From NCBI RefSeq assembly GCF_028010285.1, contig NZ_CP116304.1, forward strand, positions 4,294,501 to 4,358,500: a stretch of 64,000 bases of DNA, in the 5' to 3' direction. How positions within the stretch are numbered: position 1 is the stretch's first letter; each line of letters begins with the position of its first letter. The translations under genes were made by a program, and so were the position numbers. Positions 52,158 through 61,527 of this stretch are shown piece by piece. Source of the stretch: Pseudomonas sp. Q1-7. GTDB taxonomy: Bacteria; Pseudomonadota; Gammaproteobacteria; Pseudomonadales; Pseudomonadaceae. Below the pieces are notes generated by a model. It saw nothing but the letters and a program-made list of their open reading frames with translations, was not told the DNA's origin and made no database searches.

Positions 52158-53953
52158 AACCGCGCTACCTGATCCTCGCCCTGGTGGCCGTGCTCGGCGC
52201 CGCACCGCTGGTGCTGCCGCCCTTCTATGTCACCCTGCTCAACTACATCGGCCTCTACACCCTGGTGGTGCTCGGCCTGGTCCTGCTCACCGGTGTCGGC
52301 GGCATGACCAGCTTCGGCCAGGCCGCCTTCGTTGGCCTCGGCGCCTACACCAGCGCCTACCTCACCACGGCGCAGGACCTGCCGGGCTGGCTGGCCTGGG
52401 CCAGCGCCTCGCCCTGGCTGACCCTGCTGGCGGGGCTGGTGCTCACCGGCGTGGTGGCGCTGATTCTCGGCGCCCTGACCCTGAAACTCTCCGGACACTA
52501 CCTGCCACTGGGCACCATCGCCTGGGGGCTGTCGCTGTACTACCTGTTCGGCACCCTGGAATCCCTCGGCGGCCACACCGGCGTCGGCGGCCTGCCGTCG
52601 ATCTCCCTGTTCGGCTGGGAGCTGAACAAGGGCGAGGAGATCTACTACCTGATCTGGGCCGTGCTGCTGGGTGCCATGCTGATCACCCAGAACCTTCTGG
52701 ATTCCCGCGAAGGCCGCGCCATTCGCGCTCTGAAAGGCGGCCAACTGATGGCCGAATCCATGGGCGTGAACACCTTCCGCTCGAAGCTGGTGATCTTCCT
52801 CATCTCCGCCCTGTTCGCCGCCCTCTCCGGCTGGCTCTACGCCCACACCCAGCGTTTCGTGAACCCCACCCCGTTCGGCCTGCACATGGGTATCGACTAC
52901 CTGTTCATGGCGCTGATCGGCGGTGTGGCCAGCGTCTGGGGCGCACTGCTGGGCGCCGGCGTGCTGACCCTGCTCAAGCAGTGGCTGCAGGACCTGCTGC
53001 CCCATCTGTTCGGCAGTACCGGCAATTACGAAGTGATCGTCTTCGGCCTGCTCATCATCCTGCTCATGCAACGCGCCCCCGGCGGCCTCTGGCCCATGCT
53101 GCTGCGCCTGGTGCCGGACAGCTGGAAGCCACGCAAATCCGTCAAGGCGGTGGACAACGCCGCCGAACTGCCGCGTCGTGAAGCCCCCACGGCCGGCGAA
53201 GTGCTGCTGGAAGCGCGCAGCGTGACCCGTCGCTTCGGTGGCCTGGTGGCCAACAACGACATGAACCTGGAGGTCCGCGCCGGGGAAATCCTCGCCCTGA
53301 TCGGCCCCAACGGCGCCGGCAAGAGCACCCTGTTCAACCAGCTCTCGGGCGTCGACACGCCCACCTCGGGCGAGGTGCTGTTCCGTGGCCGACGCATCAA
53401 CGGCACCCCGTCCCGCGATATCGCCCGCATGGGCATGAGCCGCACCTTCCAGCACGTGAAACTGCTGGCGGAAATGAGCGTGCTGGAGAACGTCGCCATC
53501 GGCGCCCACCTGCGCGGTAACAAGGGTGTGCTGGCCGCCGCCCTGCGCCTGGACCGCGCCGAGGAAGCCGAACTGCTCAATGAGGCCCGCCGCCAACTGG
53601 AGCGCGTTGGCCTGGGCGATTACCTCCATGCCGAGGCCGGCAGCCTGGCCCTGGGCCAGCAGCGCATCCTCGAGATCGCCCGCGCGCTGTGCGCCAACCC
53701 CTGCCTGCTGCTGCTCGACGAGCCCGCCGCAGGCCTGCGCCACAAGGAAAAAGAAGCCCTCGGCATGCTGCTCAGCCGCCTGCGCAGCGAAGGCATGGCG
53801 ATCCTCCTGGTGGAGCACGACATGGACTTCGTCATGGGCCTGGTGGACCGCGTGGTGGTGATGGAATTCGGCCAGCGCATCGCCCACGGCCTGCCCGCCG
53901 AGGTGCAGAAGGACCCGGCGGTGCTGGAAGCCTATCTCGGAGGAGTTGAGTGA
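52154..53953 (+). CDS. Fused LivM permease-LivG ATPase
   Basis: A single 599-residue protein. Residues 1-325 are a LivM-type permease ([39 protein letters not shown]). A hydrophilic linker at about 325-350 leads to a LivG-type ATPase with Walker [10 protein letters not shown] at 384-392, signature LALGQ at 498-502 and Walker B LLLLDEP at 518-524. The frame is uninterrupted. The first importer at 30534-32299 encodes the same two parts as separate genes. Confidence 0.93.
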   Translation: MKPRYLILALVAVLGAAPLVLPPFYVTLLNYIGLYTLVVLGLVLLTGVGGMTSFGQAAFVGLGAYTSAYLTTAQDLPGWLAWASASPWLTLLAGLVLTGVVALILGALTLKLSGHYLPLGTIAWGLSLYYLFGTLESLGGHTGVGGLPSISLFGWELNKGEEIYYLIWAVLLGAMLITQNLLDSREGRAIRALKGGQLMAESMGVNTFRSKLVIFLISALFAALSGWLYAHTQRFVNPTPFGLHMGIDYLFMALIGGVASVWGALLGAGVLTLLKQWLQDLLPHLFGSTGNYEVIVFGLLIILLMQRAPGGLWPMLLRLVPDSWKPRKSVKAVDNAAELPRREAPTAGEVLLEARSVTRRFGGLVANNDMNLEVRAGEILALIGPNGAGKSTLFNQLSGVDTPTSGEVLFRGRRINGTPSRDIARMGMSRTFQHVKLLAEMSVLENVAIGAHLRGNKGVLAAALRLDRAEEAELLNEARRQLERVGLGDYLHAEAGSLALGQQRILEIARALCANPCLLLLDEPAAGLRHKEKEALGMLLSRLRSEGMAILLVEHDMDFVMGLVDRVVVMEFGQRIAHGLPAEVQKDPAVLEAYLGGVE

Positions 53954-54744
53954 TGAACATGCCGATGCAAGACCTCAAGCAGCCGGAAAACCGGGTGTCC
54001 AACCCGGTGCTGGACGTCAGCGGCCTCAGCGTCGCCTACGGCAAGGTGGAGGCGCTGTCCAACGCCAGCCTCACCGTCGGCCAGGGGCAGATCGTCACCG
54101 TGATCGGCCCCAACGGCGCCGGCAAGACCACCCTGCTCTCCGCCATCATGGGCGTGCTCGGCTCCCGTGGCCGGGTCGCCTTCGACGGCAGCCTGGAAGC
54201 GGTGCCGGAAGTGGAAGTGATGGTCGCTCGCGGGCTCGGCCTGGTGCCGGAAAAGCGCGAGCTGTTCGGCAGCATGACGGTGGCCGACAACCTGCTGCTG
54301 GGCGCCTTCCAGCGCCACCGCAACGGCAAGCGCGACCACGGCGAAACCCTCAAGGAGGTCTACGACCTCTTCCCGCGCCTGTGGGAGCGCCGCGACCAGC
54401 TGGCCGCCACCCTCTCGGGCGGCGAACGGCAGATGCTCGCCGTGGGCCGTGCGCTGATGGCCAAGCCCAAGTTGCTGATGCTCGACGAACCCAGCCTGGG
54501 CCTGGCGCCGCTGATCACCCGCGAGATCTTCCGCATCATCAGCACCCTGCGCCAGCAGGGGGTGTCCATCCTGCTGGTGGAGCAGAACGCCCGCGCCGCC
54601 CTGCGCGTGGCCGACTACGCCTACGTGCTGGAGACCGGACAGATCGCCATGCAGGGCCCCGCGGCCCAGTTGGCCGACGACCCGCGCGTGATCGAGGCCT
54701 ACCTCGGCCTGGCCAGCAAGCATCAGGAGATGCTCGCCAACTAG
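53953..54744 (+). CDS. HAAT ABC ATPase, LivF type (auxin locus)
   Basis: A 263-residue ATP-binding subunit with Walker [10 protein letters not shown], signature LSGGERQML and Walker [37 protein letters not shown] is LivF text. ATG 53953 overlaps the preceding stop and has AGGAG at 7-8 nt; GTG 53950 is a lesser alternative. It completes the importer. Confidence 0.92.
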   Translation: MNMPMQDLKQPENRVSNPVLDVSGLSVAYGKVEALSNASLTVGQGQIVTVIGPNGAGKTTLLSAIMGVLGSRGRVAFDGSLEAVPEVEVMVARGLGLVPEKRELFGSMTVADNLLLGAFQRHRNGKRDHGETLKEVYDLFPRLWERRDQLAATLSGGERQMLAVGRALMAKPKLLMLDEPSLGLAPLITREIFRIISTLRQQGVSILLVEQNARAALRVADYAYVLETGQIAMQGPAAQLADDPRVIEAYLGLASKHQEMLAN

Positions 54745-54775
54745 GCCTTGTACGAAGAGTCGTCGAGCGAAGGTC

Positions 54776-54860
54776 AGGCAAGGCGAAATCGGCCGAAGAA
54801 GCGCAGTTTACAGTTTGTAAATGAGCATTCTGAGGCCGATTTCAACACAGCATCACCGAG
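54776..54860. repeat. Nested palindromic repeat element
   Basis: GAAATCGGCC (54785-54794) pairs with GGCCGATTTC (54834-54843), and inside it TTTAC (54807-54811) pairs with GTAAA (54817-54821). Flanking text GTCAGGCAAGGC and CACAGCATCACCGAGCGCAG looks like a dispersed Pseudomonas intergenic repeat. It lies between livF and the chemoreceptor. Confidence 0.55.
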
Positions 54861-54927
54861 CGCAGACACGCTTCGTGCAAGGCCTCCGGCCCGGCTGCAA
54901 GGCCGGGCATTGTCCACGGAGGACCGC

Positions 54928-56490
54928 ATGAAACCATCCCCCACTGCGCAGGCCGCCCCGGCCTTCGCGGAGCCCCCGATTTCCCGCCTCGACCCGGAAG
55001 GCCGGGTCCTGGCCTGCAACGATGCCTACCTGGCGATGTGCGGCTACCGTCGTGAGGCGCTGCTGAACCAGCCGTTCGACCGCATCAACCACCCCGGCAT
55101 GCCGCCGCAGGTGATTGCGCGCATGTGGCAGACCCTGCGCGCCGGCGTGCCCTGGAACGGCCCGCTGATGGGCCGCCACCAGGAAGGCGGCGTGTTCTGG
55201 AGCGACCTCTACGTGGTGCCGCTGTTCGACAACGGCCAACTGGTGGCCCTGGGCACCGTCTACCACCCCATGGATCGCGCCGCCTGCCTGCGCGCCGACG
55301 CCCTCTACACGCGACTGCGCCACGGCCGGCGCGCCGAGCCGCTGGCCTCACGCGCGCTGCGGTTGCTGGGCGAACACAGCCTCGCCGCCCTCGCCGCCCT
55401 GGCGCTGGCCGTCGCCACCCTGGGCGGACAGTTGCCCTGGGGACTCGGTCTGGCATTGCTGGGCGGCCTGGGCGCCGTCAGCCTGCAGGCCAGCGACGCC
55501 CGCCGACGCGGTGTCACGGCCGGACTGGCGCGTTATCCACAGGTCTACAGCGACCCCATGCTGGCCCCGGCCTACAGCACGCGCGGCGGTGCCGACGCCC
55601 TGCTGGACATGGCCATGGGCAACCTGCAACTGCGCCTGCGCACGGTGATGGCGCGCATCCATATCAATGGCGACATCCTGCGCAACCGCGCTGGCGAGTC
55701 CTCGGACCTGGTGGCGAGCGGAGCCGGCCAACTGGAACGTCAACTGGAGGAAACCGAGCAGTCGGCGGCGGCCATCCAGCAGATGAGCAGCACCATCCAC
55801 GAGCTGTCGCGCAACCTCCAGCACAGCGCCCAGGCCACCCAGGCGGTGGACGAGCTGGCGCGGGACGGCGACCGCCTGGCCGGGCAGAGCCAGGGGTCCA
55901 TGCAGACGCTGCGCGCCTCGGTGGAAGACATCGGCGCAGCCGTCGGCCAGCTCGCCGAGTCCATCGAGTCCATCAGCGGCATTGCCGAGGTGATCCAGAG
56001 CATCGCCGAGCAGACCAACCTGCTGGCACTGAACGCCGCCATCGAGGCCGCCCGCGCCGGCGAATCCGGCCGGGGCTTCGCCGTGGTCGCCGACGAGGTG
56101 CGCACCCTGGCCTCGCGCACCCGCGACTCCACCGGGCAGATCCAGCAGTCCATCGAACGCCTGCGCAGCGGCAGCACCCAGGCCCTGGCGACTGCCCGGC
56201 GCGGCGAACAGGCGGCCCGGCAATCCAGCACGGATGTGCAAGAAGTGCGCGAAGCGTTGCGGCGCATCAGCGGCGAGGTGGGTCAGATCAGCGGCATGAG
56301 CCTGCAGATGGCCACGGCCATCGAAGAACAGGGTCAGGTGGCCGAGGCGGTCAGCCGACAGATCGCGCGGATCACCGGCCTTGCCGAACAGAGCGCCGGC
56401 CAGGCCCAGCGCAGCACCCAGATCGGCCAGGAACTGCACCAGTTGGCGCACTCCCAGCTCGATCTGGCCCAGCGTTTCCTCCAGGGTTGA
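54928..56490 (+). CDS. Aer-like PAS-domain chemoreceptor
   Basis: A 520-residue receptor. The N-terminal PAS domain (about 20-125) has [30 protein letters not shown] and the paired Trp region [14 protein letters not shown] typical of FAD-binding Aer proteins. A short hydrophobic segment at about 150-185 anchors it, with no periplasmic domain. The signalling tip is [36 protein letters not shown] 54928 has GGAGG upstream. It lies between the ABC importer and the MarR regulator, so it may report the redox effect of auxin catabolism (metabolism-dependent taxis). Confidence 0.88.
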   Translation: MKPSPTAQAAPAFAEPPISRLDPEGRVLACNDAYLAMCGYRREALLNQPFDRINHPGMPPQVIARMWQTLRAGVPWNGPLMGRHQEGGVFWSDLYVVPLFDNGQLVALGTVYHPMDRAACLRADALYTRLRHGRRAEPLASRALRLLGEHSLAALAALALAVATLGGQLPWGLGLALLGGLGAVSLQASDARRRGVTAGLARYPQVYSDPMLAPAYSTRGGADALLDMAMGNLQLRLRTVMARIHINGDILRNRAGESSDLVASGAGQLERQLEETEQSAAAIQQMSSTIHELSRNLQHSAQATQAVDELARDGDRLAGQSQGSMQTLRASVEDIGAAVGQLAESIESISGIAEVIQSIAEQTNLLALNAAIEAARAGESGRGFAVVADEVRTLASRTRDSTGQIQQSIERLRSGSTQALATARRGEQAARQSSTDVQEVREALRRISGEVGQISGMSLQMATAIEEQGQVAEAVSRQIARITGLAEQSAGQAQRSTQIGQELHQLAHSQLDLAQRFLQG

Positions 56491-56621
56491 GCCCCACCGG
56501 TTGCCGGCGCGGCAACCGGCGAACGCTGACCGGGGTCAAAGCGACGTCACGCGGCGGTCGACAGCCCCCGCGCAACCCCCTATAACTCTCCCCCTGTCAG
56601 CAGGAACCTTGCCCCACTCGC

Positions 56622-57098
56622 ATGAGCACCCCGAAGAAGCGCCTCAACCGTTACAACCCCGCCAGCGACGACTTCAAGAAGGAGGAATTCCCCTTCTACT
56701 GGATCGCCCGCGTCTACGGCCGCTACAACATGGCCATGGAAAAGACCCTGAAGAAGATCGACCTGGACATCCCCCGCTGGCGCATCCTCTTCATCCTCAA
56801 GGAGAACGGCCAGTCGAGCATTTCGGAAATCTCCGAGCACGCCATCGCCAAGCTCTCCACGGTCACCAAGATCGTCTACCGCATGAAGGAGGACGGCCTG
56901 GTGGACACCGCGCCCTGCAGCAACGACGGCCGCGTCACCCAGGTGACCATCACCGAGAAAGGCCGGCACATGGTGGAAGAAATCCAGGTCAACACCGCGC
57001 ACATCTTCACCAACAGCTTCAAGGACCTCAGCGAGGCCCAGATCGCCAAGCTCAACGGCACCCTGGAGAAGATCTACGCGAACCTGCCGCACGATTGA
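56622..57098 (+). CDS. iacR: MarR-family repressor, IacR-like
   Basis: A 158-residue winged-helix regulator. The N-terminus SRKRL/RYNPASDDFKKEEFPFYWIARVYGRYNMAMEKTLKKIDLDIPRWRILFIL-type text (paraphrased in parts) and the recognition helix region ISEHAIAKLSTVTKIVYRM, then the wing DGRVTQVTITEKG, are as in IacR-type MarR proteins that repress iac genes until indole-acetate binds. It is about 7.5 kb from the iac operon start, at the end of the importer/receptor group. The palindrome at 49135 is its most likely target. Confidence 0.82.
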   Translation: MSTPKKRLNRYNPASDDFKKEEFPFYWIARVYGRYNMAMEKTLKKIDLDIPRWRILFILKENGQSSISEISEHAIAKLSTVTKIVYRMKEDGLVDTAPCSNDGRVTQVTITEKGRHMVEEIQVNTAHIFTNSFKDLSEAQIAKLNGTLEKIYANLPHD

Positions 57099-57126
57099 GC
57101 CGGCACGAACCCGCCCTGCTCTCCTT

Positions 57127-57225
57127 TGTGGGGGCGAATTCATTCGCCATGCAGACCGCAGGTCTGCCCTTCGTACCTGACTTGGGGGCACTGCGTGACC
57201 CTTAGCGATTGAAATCGCCCCCACA
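57127..57225. repeat. Palindromic repeat family A, copy 2 (99 bp)
   Basis: Starts TGTGGGGGCGAATTCATTCG and ends GATTGAAATCGCCCCCACA, with inner hairpins GCAGACCGCAGGTCTGC and GGGGGCACTGCGTGACCC. It belongs to the same subtype as the copy at 34369 and likewise lies between convergent genes. Confidence 0.78.
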
Positions 57226-57235
57226 GGTTTCCGCC

Positions 57236-58054
57236 CTAGCCCCGCGCGAACGCCGCCGCCCTTTCGATCAATTCCGCCTCCGGCCGCACGCCGGTGTAGA
57301 GCGCGAACTGCTCCACCGCCTGCAACACCATGACCTCCGCCCCGGTGATCACCGGCTTGCCCAATTCGCGGGCGAGGCGGATCAGCGGGGTTTCCACCGG
57401 CAGGGCCACCACATCGAAGACCCAATCCGCCGCTGCAACCTGCGCGCGGCTGAAGGCCAGGGTGCTCGCTTGCGGACCCCCTTCCATGCCCAGCGGCGTC
57501 ACGTTGACCAGCATTTGCGGCTGCTCATCGCCCAGCTCCGCCAGCCAGGCATATCCGCAGCCCTGCGCCAACGCCAGGCCGGTTTCCGGGTTGCGCGCGA
57601 CTATCGCGCCATGGCGGTAGCCCCTGTCGCGAAACGCGCTGGCGACCGCCTTGGCCATGCCACCGCTGCCCCGTACGACGAAGCGGATGTCCCTGGGCAC
57701 CTGATGGCTTTCGAGGAGGCTGACGACAGCGCCGTAGTCGGTGTTGTACCCCTTCAGCCAGCCCTGGTCGGCGACTATGGTGTTCACCGAATCGATGGCC
57801 GCCGCGGAGGCGTCCAGTTCGTCCAGCAGTGGGATGCACGCCTCCTTGAACGGCATGGACACCGCAGAGCCGCGAATGCCCAGGGCGCGGATGCCGCCGA
57901 TGGCGGCCGGCAGGTCGGAGGTGGTGAAGGCCTTGTAGATGAAGTCCAGCTCCAGGGCTTCATACAGGTAATTGTGAAAGCGCGTGCCGAAGTTGCCGGG
58001 ACGGCCCGACAGCGACATGCACAGCCGGGTATCCCGGCTGATGGGGCGAGGCAT
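57236..58054 (-). CDS. Shikimate-dehydrogenase-like oxidoreductase
   Basis: A 272-residue AroE-family protein. Seen are MSLSGRPGNFGTRFHNYLYEALEL, the Lys in SAVSMPFKEACIPLLD, NTIVADQGWLKGYNTDYGAVVSLL (catalytic Asp) and the dinucleotide motif VRGSGGMAKAV. The usual AroE motif NVTxPxK is replaced by AVSMPFK, which points to an AroE paralogue rather than the biosynthetic enzyme. Substrate is uncertain (shikimate, quinate or a related cyclohexene acid). Confidence 0.82.
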   Translation of the reverse strand: MPRPISRDTRLCMSLSGRPGNFGTRFHNYLYEALELDFIYKAFTTSDLPAAIGGIRALGIRGSAVSMPFKEACIPLLDELDASAAAIDSVNTIVADQGWLKGYNTDYGAVVSLLESHQVPRDIRFVVRGSGGMAKAVASAFRDRGYRHGAIVARNPETGLALAQGCGYAWLAELGDEQPQMLVNVTPLGMEGGPQASTLAFSRAQVAAADWVFDVVALPVETPLIRLARELGKPVITGAEVMVLQAVEQFALYTGVRPEAELIERAAAFARG

Positions 58055-58088
58055 GGGAGTCTCCGTGGTTGAAGGGCCCCTGCTTTTC

Positions 58089-58187
58089 TGTGGGGGCGAA
58101 TTCATTCGCTATGCAGGACACAGTCCTGCCCTTGGGAATCCCATTGGGGGCACTTCGTGCCCCTCTGCGAATGAATTCGCCCCCACA
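58089..58187. repeat. Palindromic repeat family A, copy 3 (99 bp)
   Basis: Outer arms TGTGGGGGCGAATTCATTCG and CGAATGAATTCGCCCCCACA are perfect inverted repeats of about 20 bp. Inside are GCAGGACACAGTCCTGC and GGGGGCACTTCGTGCCCC. It sits between two minus-strand genes. Confidence 0.8.
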
Positions 58188-58213
58188 AGGAAAGGGAAAG
58201 CCTGTGCAGGTCA

Positions 58214-59839
58214 TCAGAAAATGTAATCCGTGGTCAGGAAATTCGACTCACGGTTGCGGATGATCTCGCTGACCAGCGCCTTGTTGTCCTCCTGGAACTT
58301 GGTCGCCACCAGGGTGCGGATGGAGAACACGCGCAGGGCGTCATGTACCGACAGCGTGCCCTCGGCCGAGTTCTTGCGGCCGTTGAAGGGGAAGGTGTCC
58401 GGGCCGCGCTGGCACTGGGCGTTGATGTTGATGCGGCCCACCTGGTTGGCGAAGGCGTCCACCAGCCGGCCGACCTCGGCCGGGTCGTTGCCGAACAGGC
58501 TGAGTTGCTGGCCGTAGTCGGAGTGCAGGACGTAGTCGACCACCTCTTGCACGTCGCGGTACGGCACCACCGGTATCAGCGGGCCGAACTGTTCCTCGTG
58601 GTACAGGCGCATGTCCGGGCTCACCGGGCTCAGCACGGCGGGGTAGAAAAAGCTCTGCCGGTGACTGCCACCGCCCGGGTTGACCACCTTGGCGCCCTTG
58701 GCCACGGCGTCCGCCAACAGCCCATTGAGGTATTCGACCTTGCCCGGTTCGGGCAGCGGGGTCAGGGCCACGCCCTCGTCCCAGGGCATCCCCGGTTTGA
58801 GCGCGGCGAGCTTGGCGCTGAACTTGTCGAGGAAGGGCTGCAGCACAGCCTCGTGAACGAAAAGGATCTTCAGCGCGGTGCAACGCTGGCCGTTGAAGGA
58901 GAGCGCGCCGGTGATGGCTTCACTCACGGCGTTGTCCAGGTCCACCTGCGGCAAGACGATGCCCGGGTTCTTCGCATCCAGGCCGAGGGCGGCGCGCAGG
59001 CGGTGGGGGCGCGGGTGCAGTTTCTTCAGGTCGCTGGCGCCCGAGTGGGTTCCAATGAAGGCGAACACGTCCACCTTGCCGCTGGCCATGATGGCGCTGA
59101 CGGTCTCGCGGCCACGGCCGTAGATGATGTTGATCACGCCCGGCGGGAAGCTGTCGCGGAAGGCCTCCAGCAGCGGACGGATCAGCAGCACGCCGAACTT
59201 GGCCGGCTTGAACACCACGGTGTTGCCCATGATCAGCGCCGGGATCAGGGTGGTGAAGGTTTCGTTCAGCGGGTAGTTATAGGGCCCCATGCACAGCGCC
59301 ACGCCAAGGGGCACGCGGCGGATCTGGCCAAGGGTGCCCTGCTCCAGCTCGAAGCGGCTGGAGCGGCGGTCCAGCGCCTTGAGCGCCTCGATGGTGTCCA
59401 CCATGTAGTCACAGGTGCGGTCGAACTCCTTCTCGGAATCCTTGAGGTTCTTGCCGATCTCCCACATCAGCAGCCTGACCACCGCCTCGCGCTGCTCGCG
59501 CATGCGCGCGAGGAATTTCTCCACGTGCTGGATGCGCTCGGCCACGCGCAGGGTCGGCCACAGGCCCTGGCCGTGGTCATAGGCCTGCACGGCTGCCTCC
59601 AGCGCGGCGAGGGCGGCGTCGGCATCCAGCAGCGGTGTACTGCCCAGCACCACCTGCTCGTCGCCCTTGTCGCTGGCCAGGAAAATCGGGCTACGTACCG
59701 CGGCCAGAGGGCCGTCCCAACGCAGCAGCTCGCCGTTCACCAGGTATTCGCGCTGCTCGATGGGCGCGCCTGGGCGGTAACGCTCGGGAATCTGCTCGGC
59801 AGTAGGGAACAGGGCATCGAGGTTGTGGTTCTGGGTCAT
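58214..59839 (-). CDS. NADP-dependent glyceraldehyde-3-phosphate dehydrogenase, GapN-like
   Basis: A 541-residue aldehyde-dehydrogenase-superfamily enzyme, longer than usual by about 40 residues. Seen are PLGVALCMGPYNYPLNETFTTL, the catalytic Cys in FNGQRCTALK, and the C-terminal FNGRKNSAEGTLSVHDALRVFSIRT. The position of the canonical ELGGK general-base motif reads LGLDAKNP. GapN enzymes oxidise glyceraldehyde 3-phosphate to 3-phosphoglycerate with NADPH formation. The next genes upstream are eda, pgl and zwf, which fits a link with Entner-Doudoroff glyceraldehyde 3-phosphate. Confidence 0.78.
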   Translation of the reverse strand: MTQNHNLDALFPTAEQIPERYRPGAPIEQREYLVNGELLRWDGPLAAVRSPIFLASDKGDEQVVLGSTPLLDADAALAALEAAVQAYDHGQGLWPTLRVAERIQHVEKFLARMREQREAVVRLLMWEIGKNLKDSEKEFDRTCDYMVDTIEALKALDRRSSRFELEQGTLGQIRRVPLGVALCMGPYNYPLNETFTTLIPALIMGNTVVFKPAKFGVLLIRPLLEAFRDSFPPGVINIIYGRGRETVSAIMASGKVDVFAFIGTHSGASDLKKLHPRPHRLRAALGLDAKNPGIVLPQVDLDNAVSEAITGALSFNGQRCTALKILFVHEAVLQPFLDKFSAKLAALKPGMPWDEGVALTPLPEPGKVEYLNGLLADAVAKGAKVVNPGGGSHRQSFFYPAVLSPVSPDMRLYHEEQFGPLIPVVPYRDVQEVVDYVLHSDYGQQLSLFGNDPAEVGRLVDAFANQVGRININAQCQRGPDTFPFNGRKNSAEGTLSVHDALRVFSIRTLVATKFQEDNKALVSEIIRNRESNFLTTDYIF

Positions 59840-59977
59840 TGCACTTTCCTCTGGGTCGGGGCCACTGGAAATGGGTTTTAACGCGATTTTTCCACCTGGT
59901 AAATCGTTTCAGCAAACCGTTTGGCGGAAGCCATTCCCGCGCTGGAGATCGGTATAGGTCAAAGGTGGTTAGAAACC

Positions 59978-60074
59978 TGTAGGGGCGAATTCATTCGCCA
60001 TGGGGCACGCAGTGCCCCTGCAAACCTTGCAGGGCAGACCTTCGGCCTGCTTGGCGAATGAATTCGCCCCCACA
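59978..60074. repeat. Palindromic repeat family A, copy 4 (97 bp)
   Basis: Begins TGTAGGGGCGAATTCATTCG and ends GAATGAATTCGCCCCCACA. The inner hairpins are GGGGCACGCAGTGCCCC, GCAAACCTTGC and GCAGACCTTCGGCCTGC-like; their order is inverted relative to copy 3. It lies between eda and the GapN-like gene. Confidence 0.75.
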
Positions 60075-60107
60075 AGGAAAGTTCGCCCACGGACGAAGCA
60101 TCTGGCC

Positions 60108-60797
60108 TCAGGCCAACAACGCCAGGGCCCTGGCGGTGGCCTCCTGGATGCGCTGCCAGTCACCGTTGCGGACCCAGTCCTTGTCCATCATCCAGGTGCC
60201 CCCCACGCACATCACATTGGGCAGGCCCATGTAGTCGCGCAGGTTGTCGGGGTTGACCCCGCCGGTGGGGCAGAAGCGGATGCCCGGGAAAGGCCCGCCG
60301 AAGGCCTTGAGGGCCTTCACGCCGCCGCAGATTTCCGCCGGGAACAGCTTGAAGCGGCGGTAGCCCAGGGCGTAGCCGAGCATGATCTCGGAGGCGCTGG
60401 CGATGCCGGGCAGCAGGGGCAGCGGGCTGTAGACGCCGGCACGCAGCAGTTCGGCGGTGCAGCCGGGGGTGACAATGAACTGCGAGCCGGCGGCCTCGGC
60501 CTCGGCCAGCATCCACTCGTCCAGCACGGTGCCGGCGCCCACGCAGAGTTCCGGGCGTTGCTCGCGCAGGGTGCGGATGGCCGACAGGCCGTGCTCCGAG
60601 CGCAGGGTGATTTCGAGGGTGTGCAGACCGCCGGCGGCCAGGGCATCGGCCAGGGGCAGGACGTCCTGCTCGCGCTCGATGGTAATCACCGGGAGGATGC
60701 GCGCGGCGCCGCAGAGGATATCGATCAGGGCGGCCTTGTCGGCCATGCTCGGCACGGCGTCGCGGTTGCTGGCCCGATTGCTGGGGAGACTGGTCAT
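60108..60797 (-). CDS. eda: 2-dehydro-3-deoxyphosphogluconate aldolase
   Basis: A 229-residue class I aldolase of the Entner-Doudoroff pathway (KDPG to pyruvate and glyceraldehyde 3-phosphate). The acid/base Glu is in LHTLEITLRS, the Schiff-base Lys in YRRFKLFPAE, and FCPTGGVNPDN is the phosphate site. The start at 60797 follows AAGGAACG. It is 16 bp after pgl, as in the zwf-pgl-eda operon of pseudomonads. Confidence 0.95.
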   Translation of the reverse strand: MTSLPSNRASNRDAVPSMADKAALIDILCGAARILPVITIEREQDVLPLADALAAGGLHTLEITLRSEHGLSAIRTLREQRPELCVGAGTVLDEWMLAEAEAAGSQFIVTPGCTAELLRAGVYSPLPLLPGIASASEIMLGYALGYRRFKLFPAEICGGVKALKAFGGPFPGIRFCPTGGVNPDNLRDYMGLPNVMCVGGTWMMDKDWVRNGDWQRIQEATARALALLA

Positions 60798-60813
60798 GGG
60801 CGTTCCTTCGGGC

Positions 60814-61527
60814 TCAGGGGCACCAGTGGATTTCCAGGGGATGGCGGAGGAAGGCGCGGATCGGCATGGCCGCCACGTCATCGCCCGCCAGGGCATCGGC
60901 CAGGGTGGCCAGCTTGGCCTGGCCCTGCACGGCCAGCAGGGTCAGGTGCGCACTGGCCAGCAACGGCAGGCTCAGGCTCAGGCGCTGGCGCGGCACGCTG
61001 GGTGCCAGCATGGGCAGGCAGCGCTGAGGGCAGTCGCCGCTCAGCGCCTGCTCCAGGTTCGGGCTGCCGGGAAAGAGCGAGGCGGTGTGGCCGTCCTCGC
61101 CCATGCCGAGCACCAGCACGTCGATCGGCCCCAGTTCGGCCAGGGTGGCGTCGGCCAGGCGAGCCGCTTCGTCCAGGCTCGGCACATTGTGGTAGAGGCC
61201 CAGAAAGCGCGCCGGGGCCGCCCGGCCCTTCAGCAGGTGACGGCGCACCAGGCCTTCGTTGCTGTCGCCATGGCTGACCGGCACGAAGCGTTCGTCGGCG
61301 AGGCTGACGGTGACCTTCGCCCAGTCCAGTGCCTGCTCGGCGAGCCGCTCGAAGAAGGCCACCGGGCTGCGCCCGCCAGAGACCACCAGCACGGCCGCGC
61401 CACGGGTGTCGAGGGCGCCGCGCAGGGCGTTGGCGACGGTGAGGGCCAGTTCGCCGGCCAGTTGTTCGGGGCTGCCGAGGCTGAGCCCGGTGACCTGCGT
61501 CGGCAGGTCGAGATTACAGATCGCCAT
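60814..61527 (-). CDS. pgl: 6-phosphogluconolactonase
   Basis: A 237-residue DevB-type lactonase. [43 protein letters not shown] and [18 protein letters not shown] are family signatures. ATG 61527 has GGAG 6-7 nt upstream and overlaps the zwf 3' end by 14 bp, indicating translational coupling. Confidence 0.95.
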   Translation of the reverse strand: MAICNLDLPTQVTGLSLGSPEQLAGELALTVANALRGALDTRGAAVLVVSGGRSPVAFFERLAEQALDWAKVTVSLADERFVPVSHGDSNEGLVRRHLLKGRAAPARFLGLYHNVPSLDEAARLADATLAELGPIDVLVLGMGEDGHTASLFPGSPNLEQALSGDCPQRCLPMLAPSVPRQRLSLSLPLLASAHLTLLAVQGQAKLATLADALAGDDVAAMPIRAFLRHPLEIHWCP

